Assembly (NCBI GenBank): GCA_034926235.1
Contig: JAYFRE010000036.1
Coordinates: forward strand, 1-18,674
Direction of reading: 5' to 3'
Origin: JAYFRE01 sp034926235
GTDB taxonomy: Bacteria > Pseudomonadota > Alphaproteobacteria > Rhodospirillales > Magnetospirillaceae
Length of the DNA: 18,674 nt
The notes under the pieces are model-generated. The model worked only from the letters and a program-made list of their open reading frames with translations. It did not search any database and was not told the DNA's origin. How positions within the stretch are numbered: the stretch's first letter is position 1; every line of letters starts with the position of its first letter. This document shows, one piece after another, positions 1 through 6,951 of this stretch. The position numbers and the translations under genes were made by a program.

Positions 1-231
1 CCGCGCCGCCGCCGTGGCGGGGTCCATCAGCGACGGCGTGCCGCCGCCGAAGAACAGACTGGTGACGGTTCGCCCACGGGTCCGCGCGGCGGCGTGGGCG
101 AGCTCGGTTTCAAGAGCTTTACGCCAACGCTCCTGATCGATCCGGGCGGCGGCATGGCTGTTGAAGTCGCAATAAGGGCATTTCGACAGGCAGAACGGCC
201 AATGGATGTAGACGCCGAACGGCTCGTTCAC
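1..231 (-). CDS. hemW: HemW-type radical SAM protein, N-terminal part (cut by window edge)
   Basis: Only the first 77 codons are present; the gene runs off the left edge. HemW is a radical-SAM heme-binding protein thought to deliver heme (formerly called oxygen-independent coproporphyrinogen oxidase-like). Visible signatures are the iron-sulfur cluster motif CxxxCxxC (C14, C18, C21, in the context KCPYCDFNSH) and the family motif GGGTPSL at about 62-68. The start is GTG at 231: the frame is closed upstream by a stop that coincides with the rdgB TAA, no other good start lies between, and GGGAG precedes it. It follows rdgB by 24 bases on the same strand, so rph-rdgB-hemW looks like one operon, an order often seen in alphaproteobacteria. 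Confidence 0.9.
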   Translation of the reverse strand, partial: MNEPFGVYIHWPFCLSKCPYCDFNSHAAARIDQERWRKALETELAHAAARTRGRTVTSLFFGGGTPSLMDPATAAAR

Positions 232-255
232 GCTCTCGCTCCCAAAACGGCCCCG

Positions 256-858
256 TTAGCGCGCGAAGCAGGCCGCCACCAGGGCGGCGAAAGCCTGGGC
301 GCGATGACTCATGGCCTGCTTGCGGACCGGGTTCATTTCACCGAAGGTCTGCTTATGCCCGTCGGGGACGAAAACCGGATCGTAACCGAAACCTTTGTCC
401 CCTCGGGGAGGCCAGACCAAATGGCCGTGCACGCTTCCTTCGACCGTTTCGACCGTGCCATCCGGCCAAGCCAGACACAAGGCGCAGATGAAGCTGGCGC
501 TGCGGTCGGTGCTTGTGCCCAGCTCCCGCTCCACATGCTCCATCGCCATGCGGAAATCCCGTTCGGGACCGGCCCAACGGGCCGAAAAGATGCCGGGCGC
601 ACCGTCCAGCGCGTTGACCGCCAGCCCGGAATCGTCGGCCAGGGCCGGTTTGCCGGTGCGTTCGGCGGCGAAACGCGCCTTCAGCTCGGCATTGGCGATG
701 AAGCTGTCGCCGGTTTCCTCGACCTCGTCCAGTCCCAGATCGGCGGCCGAGACCACGTCGGCGCCGAAGGGGCTAAGAAGCTCTGCGATCTCGGCGACCT
801 TGCCTTCATTGTGGCTGGCGATGACCAATGGCCCACCCGTGAAACGGCGTCGGATCAT
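256..858 (-). CDS. rdgB: XTP/dITP diphosphatase (RdgB/HAM1 family)
   Basis: House-cleaning pyrophosphatase that hydrolyses non-canonical purine triphosphates (dITP, XTP) to monophosphates, keeping them out of DNA and RNA in the cytoplasm. The 200-residue protein has the family motifs in order: SHNEGK at 15-20 for triphosphate binding, LADDSGL at 73-79 with the catalytic/metal aspartates, GFGYDPVF at 156-163 and SHRAQA at 184-189 for base recognition. Length is normal for the family. The ATG overlaps the rph stop codon in an ATGA arrangement (855-858), implying translational coupling. No unusual features seen. Confidence 0.96.
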   Translation of the reverse strand: MIRRRFTGGPLVIASHNEGKVAEIAELLSPFGADVVSAADLGLDEVEETGDSFIANAELKARFAAERTGKPALADDSGLAVNALDGAPGIFSARWAGPERDFRMAMEHVERELGTSTDRSASFICALCLAWPDGTVETVEGSVHGHLVWPPRGDKGFGYDPVFVPDGHKQTFGEMNPVRKQAMSHRAQAFAALVAACFAR

Positions 859-1583
859 GGCCGCGCCAACTGGGCGATTGCCGCCTCCTGAAGGGCGGTC
901 AGCTCATTCACGCCCTGTTGGGCCAGGGCGAGCAAAGCCAGGAATTCATCCTGGCGGAAGGGCGTTTCTTCGGCAGTGCCCTGAACCTCGACGATGCCGC
1001 CCGAAGCGGTCAGGACGAAATTGGTGTCGGCTTGGCAGGCGCTGTCTTCCTCGTAATCGAGGTCCAGAACCGGCACGCCTTTGTAAAGACCGCAGGAAAT
1101 GGCGGCCACCCGGTCTGTGAGCGGAATCGCGGTCAGCACGCCCTTGTCCACCAGACCGGCCAAGGCGGCGTGAAGCGCTATGAACGCGCCAGTGATGGAG
1201 GCGGTGCGAGTGCCGCCATCGGCCTGGATCACGTCGCAATCGATTCGGATCTGGCGTTCGCCCAGGGCGGCAAGATCGGTCACCGCGCGCAGCGACCGGC
1301 CGATCAGACGCTGGATTTCCAGGGTGCGGCCGGATTGTTTGCCTCTGGCCGCCTCGCGGTCGGTGCGGGTGTGGGTCGAACGCGGCAGCATGCCGTATTC
1401 GGCCGTGACCCAGCCTTTTCCCGAACCGCGCAGGAAGCCCGGAACCTTCTCATCGACCGAGGCGGTGCACAGGACATGGGTGTTCCCGAATCGCGCCATG
1501 CAGGATCCCTCGGCATAGCGGCTGAAGCCGGGTTCCAGAGAAACGGCGCGAAGCTGATTGGGCGAACGACCCGACGGTCTCAT
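855..1583 (-). CDS. rph: Ribonuclease PH
   Basis: Phosphorolytic 3'-to-5' exoribonuclease that trims tRNA 3' ends, acting as a hexamer in the cytoplasm. The 242-residue protein is full length. Signatures seen: GSCMARFGNTHVLC near 26-39, RTLEIQRLIGRSLRAV at 86-101, DVIQADGGTRTASITG at 117-132 (phosphate-binding region) and LDLDYEED at 173-180. The ATG at 1583 is preceded by AAGGA with about seven bases spacing, fixing the start. It is first in a coupled rph-rdgB-hemW operon. A weak promoter candidate lies upstream at 1652-1680 (separate entry). The GNAT gene on the same strand is 210 bases upstream and is probably a separate unit. Confidence 0.97.
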   Translation of the reverse strand: MRPSGRSPNQLRAVSLEPGFSRYAEGSCMARFGNTHVLCTASVDEKVPGFLRGSGKGWVTAEYGMLPRSTHTRTDREAARGKQSGRTLEIQRLIGRSLRAVTDLAALGERQIRIDCDVIQADGGTRTASITGAFIALHAALAGLVDKGVLTAIPLTDRVAAISCGLYKGVPVLDLDYEEDSACQADTNFVLTASGGIVEVQGTAEETPFRQDEFLALLALAQQGVNELTALQEAAIAQLARP

Positions 1584-1651
1584 GATGTGTCCTTAAAAAA
1601 ACGGAAGGGGATCTTTACGCGAATGCGGCGGCAAAAGCCGTGAAGCCGCCA

Positions 1652-1680
1652 AGGCTAGTCCGAAACGGCGCGTCTGTCAC
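1652..1680 (-). promoter_or_regulatory. Candidate sigma-70 promoter for rph
   Basis: On the minus strand GTGACA (1675-1680) and TAGCCT (1652-1657) are separated by 17 bases. The -35 matches the consensus at five of six positions but the -10 at only three, so this is a weak prediction. It would give a leader of about 60 bases before the rph ATG. The rest of the 210-base gap between the GNAT gene and rph holds only a small GGCGGC/GCCGCC inverted repeat (1627-1632 and 1645-1650) with no T-tract. Confidence 0.25.
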
Positions 1681-1793
1681 GATGCCAGCGCGAGGGATGG
1701 CCGCAGGAGATATTCGTGATTATGCGCCAGGGGGAGGGAATGGTTCGGCCGGCGTCATGCTCCAGACGTTCCGTTTTTCTGACAGGCGGGGGC

Positions 1794-2231
1794 TCAGCTT
1801 TGGCGCTTTTCCAAGCGAATGTCCCCATTTCCAGCATCCTGTTCCTTCGTCCATCCAAGGTGGCGGTAAAAGCCCGCAGCCCGTGTCGTTCTACCCGTTT
1901 CCAGCCAAGCGACCGTGTGACGGGTGAAAAGCTGCTTTTCCGCCGCCTCGACAAGCCGCCGTCCGATGCCCAGTCCCTCATGAGACGGGAGCACGAACAC
2001 GGCGAATAAAGACCCCTCAACCGGGTCGATCATTGAAAAGCCGATGATTTCTGGGCCCTGGACCGCGACCCAGGCACATAAATCGTCCGCAATCATCTGG
2101 GTGATGGAATCCTTTGTGATCCCCATCTCCGCCAATTCGGCCATCGACAAGACATTCTCATTCACCGAAATCCGGACATGGAAGATGCCGGCGACATCGG
2201 CTGTCTCGGCGGCTCGGATTTGAATGGTCAA
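1794..2231 (-). CDS. GNAT-family N-acetyltransferase, substrate unknown
   Basis: A 145-residue acetyl-CoA-dependent acyltransferase of the GNAT fold. Motif A is clear: FAVFVLPSHEGLGIGRRLVEAA at about 76-97 contains the acetyl-CoA pyrophosphate loop (HEGLGIG), and AGFYRHLGW at 119-127 is the usual C-terminal motif B helix. I chose the TTG at 2231 because the domain begins immediately (IQIRAAETADV) and AAGGGG sits about five bases upstream; a longer frame back to a TTG at 2300 adds residues without domain character. It stands alone between rph and hrcA, which are often direct neighbours in relatives, so it may be an insertion into a conserved cluster. The sequence does not tell the substrate. 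Confidence 0.85.
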   Translation of the reverse strand: MTIQIRAAETADVAGIFHVRISVNENVLSMAELAEMGITKDSITQMIADDLCAWVAVQGPEIIGFSMIDPVEGSLFAVFVLPSHEGLGIGRRLVEAAEKQLFTRHTVAWLETGRTTRAAGFYRHLGWTKEQDAGNGDIRLEKRQS

Positions 2232-2453
2232 AAGAGTCCCCTTAACTTTTTTGAAGACGGGTCGGGTCAATCCTTCTAGACCCTGCGGCTTGGCGGACAA
2301 TGACCGGCCTTGCTCGGGGAGGCAAATTCCGGGTTCGTTTTGGGCGGCGACGTCCCGTGTGGATCCGTTCGTTTCTCAAGACGGAGGTGCCGCCGCTATG
2401 GCGCCGTGGAAAGGGCGAGGCTTGTTGCGCCCCTTATGTTCGATCCCGCTACG

Positions 2454-2482
2454 TTGACGAGGGCGGAACGGGTCACTAAATT
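2454..2482 (+). promoter_or_regulatory. Candidate sigma-70 promoter for hrcA
   Basis: TTGACG (2454-2459) and TAAATT (2477-2482) are separated by 17 bases: five of six matches at -35 and four of six at -10. Transcription would start near 2489, only about five bases before the hrcA ATG at 2494. This would make the mRNA nearly leaderless, which fits the weak Shine-Dalgarno sequence there. No CIRCE-like inverted repeat (TTAGCACTC-N9-GAGTGCTAA type) is visible in the 262-base GNAT-hrcA gap. Confidence 0.4.
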
Positions 2483-2493
2483 CCATCAGAGAC

Positions 2494-3537
2494 ATGCGCA
2501 GCAATCAGATCGCCCAGTTGAACGAACGGTCGCGCGAGATTTTTCGCCAGATCGTCGACGCTTATGTCCAGACCGGGGAGCCGGTGGGCTCGCGCACGCT
2601 CTCGCGCCGGTTGTCGCAAACGCTGTCTCCGGCGACGATTCGCAATGTGATGGCCGATCTGGAAGATGTCGGTTTGCTTTATGCGCCGCATGTCTCGGCG
2701 GGACGGATTCCGACCGAGGCGGGATTGCGGCTGTTCGTCAGCGGCCTGCTCGAAGTGGGACAGGTCAGCGACGAGGAACGCGACCGCTTGGACCGCCAGA
2801 CGCGCCTGACCGGGCAAAGCCTGGAGCAAATTCTGGGCGATGCGCTGATGACGCTGTCGGGACTGTCGCGCTGCGCCGGGCTGGTGATGGCGCCCAAGGT
2901 TCAGAAGGCGGTCAAGCATGTCGAATTCGTGCCTCTTGCCCCCAACCGCGCCATGGTGGTGCTGGTCACCACCGACGGGATGGTGGAAAACCGCATTCTC
3001 GAACTGCCTGACGGCGTCACCGCGAGCGCCCTGACCGAGGCCGGGAATTATCTGAACGCCCATCTGGGCGAGTTGACCTTGGACGAGTTGCGCGAGGTGA
3101 TCGGCGCGGAGCTGGCCGAGGAAAAGGGTCAGCTCGACATTCTGACCGGCAAGGTCGTCGAAACCGGGCTGGCGACCTGGGCGGGCGGCGAAAGCGGGCA
3201 GTTGATCGTGCGCGGCCGGTCGCATCTTTTGGACGATGTCACCGCGCTTGACGATCTGGAGCGTATCCGCGCTTTGTTCGAGGCGCTGGAAACCAAGGAA
3301 TATCTGCTGAGGCTTCTGGATCTGACCAACCACGCCGAAGGCGTCCAGATCTTTATCGGCGCCGAGAATGAATTGTTCGGCCTGTCCGGTTGCTCGCTGA
3401 TCGTTTCCCCTTATCGCGACAGCCGCGAACAGATCGTCGGCGCCATCGGCGTCATCGGTCCGGCGCGGCTGAATTACGCACGTGTCATTCCGTTGGTCGA
3501 TTACACCGCCAAGGTGGTCGGACGGCTGATCGGATAA
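2494..3537 (+). CDS. hrcA: Heat-inducible transcription repressor HrcA
   Basis: DNA-binding repressor of groESL and other chaperone genes, acting at CIRCE operators and needing GroEL for activity (family knowledge). The 347-residue protein has the N-terminal winged helix at about 8-80, including the signature SPATIRNVMADLEDVGLL (45-62) and HVSAGRIPTEAGLRLFV (66-82). The rest is the GAF-like/dimerisation part ending in IGVIGPARLNYARVIPLVDYTA, typical of the family C-terminus. The ATG start gives the normal N-terminus (NERSREIFRQIVDAY); only a weak AGAG precedes it. It is followed after 26 bases by grpE, forming the common hrcA-grpE pair. Confidence 0.97.
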   Translation: MRSNQIAQLNERSREIFRQIVDAYVQTGEPVGSRTLSRRLSQTLSPATIRNVMADLEDVGLLYAPHVSAGRIPTEAGLRLFVSGLLEVGQVSDEERDRLDRQTRLTGQSLEQILGDALMTLSGLSRCAGLVMAPKVQKAVKHVEFVPLAPNRAMVVLVTTDGMVENRILELPDGVTASALTEAGNYLNAHLGELTLDELREVIGAELAEEKGQLDILTGKVVETGLATWAGGESGQLIVRGRSHLLDDVTALDDLERIRALFEALETKEYLLRLLDLTNHAEGVQIFIGAENELFGLSGCSLIVSPYRDSREQIVGAIGVIGPARLNYARVIPLVDYTAKVVGRLIG

Positions 3538-3563
3538 GATTTCATCAAACCTCAAGGACGGTC

Positions 3564-4157
3564 ATGACCCAGGATCATTCCCAATATACCGAACCCGCGC
3601 CGGAGGAAGAGGTGCTGCCACCCGCCGAAAATGACGCGGGAGCCGAATTGCCGGCTGCTGTTGCGGAAGAGTTGGCCCGGCTGAAAACGGAGCTGCTTTA
3701 CGCCAAGGCCGAGACCGAGAATGTCCGCCGCCGGTTGGAGCAGCAGGCCGAGGAGCGCGGCAAATACGCGGTCGCCAATTTCGCCCGTGAAATGCTTCAG
3801 GTGGCCGACAATCTGCACCGCGCGCTCGACGTGATTCCGGCCGATACCCGTGCCGGCGATCCCCAGCTCGCCAAGCTGGCCGAAGGGGTGGAACTGACCG
3901 AGCGGGTGTTGCAGGCGGCGCTCGAACGCCAGGGTATTCGGCGCATCGACGCGATGGGCAGCCGGTTCGATCCTAACCTGCATCAGGCGATGATCGAGAT
4001 CGAGGATCCTAATCATCCGACGGGCACCGTGGTGGCCGAAATGCAGGCCGGTTACACGATCCATGACCGGCTGCTGCGCGAAGCCATGGTCGGCGTGTCC
4101 AAGGGCGGTCCAAAAGCAGCACCCGGCGGCGAAGCCGGGGTGGACACCACCGCCTGA
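3564..4157 (+). CDS. grpE: Nucleotide exchange factor GrpE
   Basis: Co-chaperone that releases ADP from DnaK and acts as a thermosensor; cytoplasmic dimer. The 197-residue protein starts with an acidic, disordered-looking tail (1-33), then a long coiled-coil helix (about 34-90, LARLKTELLYAKAETENVRRRLE), then the beta domain with GSRFDPNLHQAM (132-143) and the C-terminal signature YTIHDRLLREAMVGVSK (164-180). The ATG at 3564 has AAGGA at 3554-3558. The gene lies 26 bases after hrcA and ends before a strong intrinsic terminator at 4206-4237. dnaK and dnaJ are not next to it here. Confidence 0.97.
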   Translation: MTQDHSQYTEPAPEEEVLPPAENDAGAELPAAVAEELARLKTELLYAKAETENVRRRLEQQAEERGKYAVANFAREMLQVADNLHRALDVIPADTRAGDPQLAKLAEGVELTERVLQAALERQGIRRIDAMGSRFDPNLHQAMIEIEDPNHPTGTVVAEMQAGYTIHDRLLREAMVGVSKGGPKAAPGGEAGVDTTA

Positions 4158-4175
4158 GCGGATCGGAGCATGTGG

Positions 4176-4195
4176 CCGTTTCGCTATGGAAACGG
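4176..4195. repeat. 7-bp inverted repeat spanning the thpR stop codon
   Basis: CCGTTTC (4176-4182) and GAAACGG (4189-4195) form a perfect stem with a six-base loop between grpE and the end of thpR. It has no T-tract on either side, so it is not an intrinsic terminator by itself. It may add 3'-end structure ahead of the real terminator at 4206-4237. Confidence 0.5.
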
Positions 4196-4726
4196 CAACG
4201 GATAGGCGGCCAAGGGGGTATAAACTTGGCCGCTTTTGCTTGGCCGGCTCGAAAACAGCCTAAATTCCGGCGCGTCGAATCCATTCCGGTACAGATTATG
4301 TCCGGCGACGAAGTCCTGCGCCTTGGGCAGGGATGCGTCCCGCGATAATCGCGCCAGGGTCAGATGCGGCGTAAAGGCGCGCCGTTCCGGCGTTTCACCG
4401 ATGCGGATCAGGGCGGAATCGATCCGGCGGCGCAGGTGAAGAAGCGCAGGCGTGGGATCGATCCCGATCCACAGACTGTGCGGCCGGCCGTGACGGACGA
4501 ACAAACCCGCACCACGCAACAAGATGGCAATCTTTTCGGCGTGGACGGTCTGCAACGCTTCGTCGATATCGGCGGCGCGGGTTTCGTCTACCTCGCCCAG
4601 GAACCGCAGGGTGATGTGCAAAGATTCGAGGGGGACCCAGCGCGCGCCCGGAACACCGCCGGCTAGGCGTTCCAGCTCCTGGCCGATCTCGACAGGCGGC
4701 GACAGGGCGATGAACAGACGCAGCAT
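4184..4726 (-). CDS. thpR: RNA 2',3'-cyclic phosphodiesterase (2H family, ThpR/LigT)
   Basis: Member of the 2H phosphoesterase family; bacterial ThpR hydrolyses 2',3'-cyclic phosphate RNA ends and can reversibly join 2'-5' linkages in vitro. The 180-residue protein is full length and carries both catalytic HxTx motifs, HITL at 37-40 and HLTL at 121-124, with the typical N-terminus MLRLFIAL and C-terminus VYTPLAAYPL. The ATG at 4726 follows GAGG with seven bases spacing; longer upstream codons are not needed. It begins 17 bases after the FIST gene stop, so it is probably the last gene of an SGNH-FIST-thpR operon. Its 3' coding end also contains the terminator of the convergent grpE. Confidence 0.93.
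   Translation of the reverse strand: MLRLFIALSPPVEIGQELERLAGGVPGARWVPLESLHITLRFLGEVDETRAADIDEALQTVHAEKIAILLRGAGLFVRHGRPHSLWIGIDPTPALLHLRRRIDSALIRIGETPERRAFTPHLTLARLSRDASLPKAQDFVAGHNLYRNGFDAPEFRLFSSRPSKSGQVYTPLAAYPLPFP
4206..4237 (+). terminator. Intrinsic terminator of hrcA-grpE, inside thpR coding sequence
   Basis: A perfect 9-bp stem, GCGGCCAAG (4206-4214) and CTTGGCCGC (4225-4233), with a ten-base loop and TTTT at 4234-4237 on the plus strand. On the minus strand the same stem encodes part of the ThpR C-terminus (GQVYTPLAA) and is not followed by a T-tract, so it should stop only plus-strand transcripts. Confidence 0.85.
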
Positions 4727-4743
4727 GGCGCGGCCTCGGCGGG

Positions 4744-5865
4744 TTACAGGAACAGGGTCAAAAGGCCGGTGAAGGCGAAAAGCCGGTCCCGACAGATTTC
4801 CCCGGAGGAAGAAAAGCCGATCAGAGGGAAATCGCCCAAGGCGTCGCGGATCATCTCGGCCTCTGCGGGACCGGATTCGGACAGCCATGCGTCGCGTTTC
4901 CAGCAGGATATGTAGAGCCCGGCTCGGATCGGTCGTCCCGCCAGCCGCCGCGCCATCCCGTCCAGCATGCGGCCCATGTCCCGGCGTGCGGCGGTAGCGT
5001 CGCCGCGCGCGAACATCAGCCGGTCGCCCTTGCGCAACGTTTCCTGCTCCAGCGCCAGCCAGCCGCGCACCGGATCAATCGCGGCAAGGTTCCGCGCCCG
5101 ATAGGCGCGGCGGTCGTCGGACCCTTCGTCGGGCAGCGCCACATGAACGGTATCCCGCACCCGGCGCAGATCCTGCTCGCCGGCTTCTTCTTTGAGCAGG
5201 GACAGCGCGGATCGGTCGTCCAAGGATATGACCACATTGTCCACTGCCTCGGACACTTCGTGAATCGGTCCGATCGGATGACTGCCCTGGGACAGTCCGA
5301 CCAGAATGTCGATGTCTTCGCCGAACAGCGCGCCCGACAGGCCGCTGCGTCTCATAACACCCGCCGACCGGGCGGGCAGATCGGCTTCGGCCAGGGGGGC
5401 GGTCAGCCCGCCGATGGCGAAAATGGGGCCTGATTCGGCCAGAATGGCCAGGGCGGTGGACAGGGTCGGGTCCCTGGGATCGCCATGGATCAAGGCGGTG
5501 GCGGAATGCTGACGGTCCAGCCATGCGCCATGCCGATGGATGAAATCCGCCGGGTCCGATCCAGGAAAGGGTCGGACCGCATCATCCTTCAGTTGCCCGG
5601 CCATCAGCACCAGGGTCGGTTCGGCTCCGGAATCATCCGTAGGCCCCAGCACGGCATAGCCGATCCCGCCGATCCAATCGGCGATCGGAGTGGTTTCGCG
5701 GAGAAAGGTGACGATGCTGACCAAATCCTGGGCCAAGGCCGGGGCGACATAAAGGATGCCGATATTGGCGTCGCCGGGCAGCGGTCCCAGCCGGGTCGCT
5801 GCCGTCTTGACCGCGGTTCCCCAATGATTGGATGACGCCGAGGCGGCGCGGAAGGACGGGATCAT
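4744..5865 (-). CDS. FIST domain protein (FIST_N + FIST_C sensory module)
   Basis: A stand-alone protein of 373 residues resembling the FIST sensory domains (F-box and intracellular signal transduction), which are proposed to bind small ligands such as amino acids. The N-terminal part (about 30-215) shows ANIGILYVAP, a GGIGYAVLG segment and an FAIGGLTAP segment, then FGEDIDILVGLSQGSHPIGP at the FIST_N/FIST_C junction. The C-terminal part ends with PLIGFSSSGEI...AFTGLLTLFL, the typical FIST_C ending. No kinase, GGDEF or methyl-accepting domain is attached. I chose the ATG at 5865 because it overlaps the upstream esterase stop as ATGA (5862-5865); ATGs at 5877 and 5898 are alternatives. Its cognate output and ligand are unknown. 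Confidence 0.83.
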   Translation of the reverse strand: MIPSFRAASASSNHWGTAVKTAATRLGPLPGDANIGILYVAPALAQDLVSIVTFLRETTPIADWIGGIGYAVLGPTDDSGAEPTLVLMAGQLKDDAVRPFPGSDPADFIHRHGAWLDRQHSATALIHGDPRDPTLSTALAILAESGPIFAIGGLTAPLAEADLPARSAGVMRRSGLSGALFGEDIDILVGLSQGSHPIGPIHEVSEAVDNVVISLDDRSALSLLKEEAGEQDLRRVRDTVHVALPDEGSDDRRAYRARNLAAIDPVRGWLALEQETLRKGDRLMFARGDATAARRDMGRMLDGMARRLAGRPIRAGLYISCWKRDAWLSESGPAEAEMIRDALGDFPLIGFSSSGEICRDRLFAFTGLLTLFL

Positions 5866-6530
5866 GGCCGCACGCATCCGGGCGGCGTTCCCAGCCATCG
5901 TTCGATATGGGGCAGGATTCCGGCGACGATGACATCGATTCCGGCCGCAGTGGGGTGCAGCCCGTCATAGAAAGTGAAAGCGGGCTGTTCGAGCACGCCG
6001 TCGAGGAAAAAGGGATAAAGCGGAACCCTGTATTTTTTCTGTAAGCCCGGGTAGATGGCGTCGAACGCCCCGGCATAGTCGGGGCCCATGTCGTGGGGGG
6101 CGATCATGCCGGCGAGAAAGATGTCCACGCCCCGAGCGGTGAGTTCGGAAAGGATGGCGTCGAGATTGTCCCGAACCCGCGCCGGATCGACACCACAGAG
6201 GGCGTCATTGATGCCGAGCTCGACGATGGCGCGGTCGGGTTTGTCTGCAAGCGCCCCACTCAGCCGGGCGCGCCCGCCGGCGGTGGTATCGCCCGAAACC
6301 CCGGCATTGATGAGGCGGACATCATAGCCTTTGGCCTTTAGCGCCGTTTCCAGCTTGGCAGGGAAGGCATCGCCCGGGTTCAGCATATAGCCGGCAGTCA
6401 GGCTGTCGCCCAGGGCGAGGATGCGGATGGGGCCGGCGGTTGCGGCCCCCAAGGCCGCCAAATTAGAAATCACCATATCAAACCATAGGCCCACGTCCTG
6501 CGCGCGTCCAAGCACAAGCACAGCCAGCAT
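5862..6530 (-). CDS. SGNH/GDSL-family hydrolase (TesA-like arylesterase/lysophospholipase)
   Basis: A 222-residue esterase of the SGNH fold. All four blocks are visible: GDSLTAGY (41-48, nucleophile S43), INAGVSGDTTAGG (74-86, block II Gly), ELGINDAL (104-111, block III Asn109) and FYDGLHPTAAG (187-197, catalytic Asp189 and His192). Close homologues hydrolyse aryl esters, thioesters or lysophospholipids and are often periplasmic. Here the N-terminus (1-33) is hydrophobic but lacks the basic start of a normal signal peptide. The start is uncertain: ATG 6530 has GGGG directly adjacent, and ATG 6476 would also keep the catalytic domain. Probably first gene of the operon with the FIST gene and thpR. 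Confidence 0.9.
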   Translation of the reverse strand: MLAVLVLGRAQDVGLWFDMVISNLAALGAATAGPIRILALGDSLTAGYMLNPGDAFPAKLETALKAKGYDVRLINAGVSGDTTAGGRARLSGALADKPDRAIVELGINDALCGVDPARVRDNLDAILSELTARGVDIFLAGMIAPHDMGPDYAGAFDAIYPGLQKKYRVPLYPFFLDGVLEQPAFTFYDGLHPTAAGIDVIVAGILPHIERWLGTPPGCVRP

Positions 6531-6951
6531 CCCCGAAATTTTTGTCAGGACATCATGATGCGATCGATCCTGATCGACGGAGGTACGCTAAAATCTATGA
6601 GCCCGGCGGGCGAAACGTTGAGAGAGGCCGATCCCTTGAGTTCGGGCCAATCGGCGCGGATGATGGTCATCGCCGGGAACGCGCAGGCGACGTTCCGGCG
6701 GCGGAATGTCGGCATCCTGTTCCTGTCCCGGATCATGGGCGTCAAACATGACGGCGCAGGAAAATATCGTTTTACCGCAGGAGTTGGCGCGGATTGCGTG
6801 GTTGCCCTCTTCCTTGTCTGTTTGTCCCGGGGCGTTGGTGCGATTGCCGCCGCCGGACGGTTTAGGGGGGAGGGGCGCTTGATTCGACAGACCGTTCTGC
6901 CCATATTGATGAACGCAATTGTCGGACCCACATAATTTCTGAGGATCAAAG
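6531..6951. other. 421-base stretch without a secure gene
   Basis: This gap separates the divergent esterase and BI-1 genes and must hold their promoters, but I see no strong one. A TTGATG/CATAAT pair at 6906-6936 has a 19-base spacer and would start transcription inside the BI-1 ribosome site, so I do not call it. Two opposing open frames exist: plus 6555-6935 (listed separately) and minus 6979-6545. Third-position GC looks lower than in the clear genes. An 8-bp hairpin with one G-U pair, ACGTTCCG (6690-6697) and CGGAATGT (6702-6709), lies in the middle. Confidence 0.6.
6555..6935 (+). CDS. Doubtful small open frame, 126 residues, possible one-helix membrane protein
   Basis: I do not recognise this protein. 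In its favour: ATG at 6555 with AGGA four bases upstream (6547-6550), and the frame ends 16 bases before the BI-1 start. Residues 77-99 (GVGADCVVALFLVCLSRGVGAIA) could form one membrane segment, preceded by a basic patch (FRRRN, 47-51). Against it: codon third positions are less GC-rich than in neighbours, no domain is recognisable, and an equally long frame (6979-6545) runs on the other strand. It may be non-coding or a decayed gene. Confidence 0.22.
   Translation: MMRSILIDGGTLKSMSPAGETLREADPLSSGQSARMMVIAGNAQATFRRRNVGILFLSRIMGVKHDGAGKYRFTAGVGADCVVALFLVCLSRGVGAIAAAGRFRGEGRLIRQTVLPILMNAIVGPT

Noticed and set aside
2421..2442. Heat-shock sigma-32-like elements CTTG and CTTATGTTCG before hrcA
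   Set aside because: Only eight bases separate them, about half of what a sigma-32 promoter needs.
2476..3555. 359-codon minus-strand frame opposite hrcA
   Set aside because: Composition-driven shadow of hrcA: it is rich in Gln, Arg and His from reversed GC-rich codons and shows no domain.
6906..6936. TTGATG/CATAAT promoter for the BI-1 gene
   Set aside because: The spacer is 19 bases and transcription would begin inside the ribosome-binding site.
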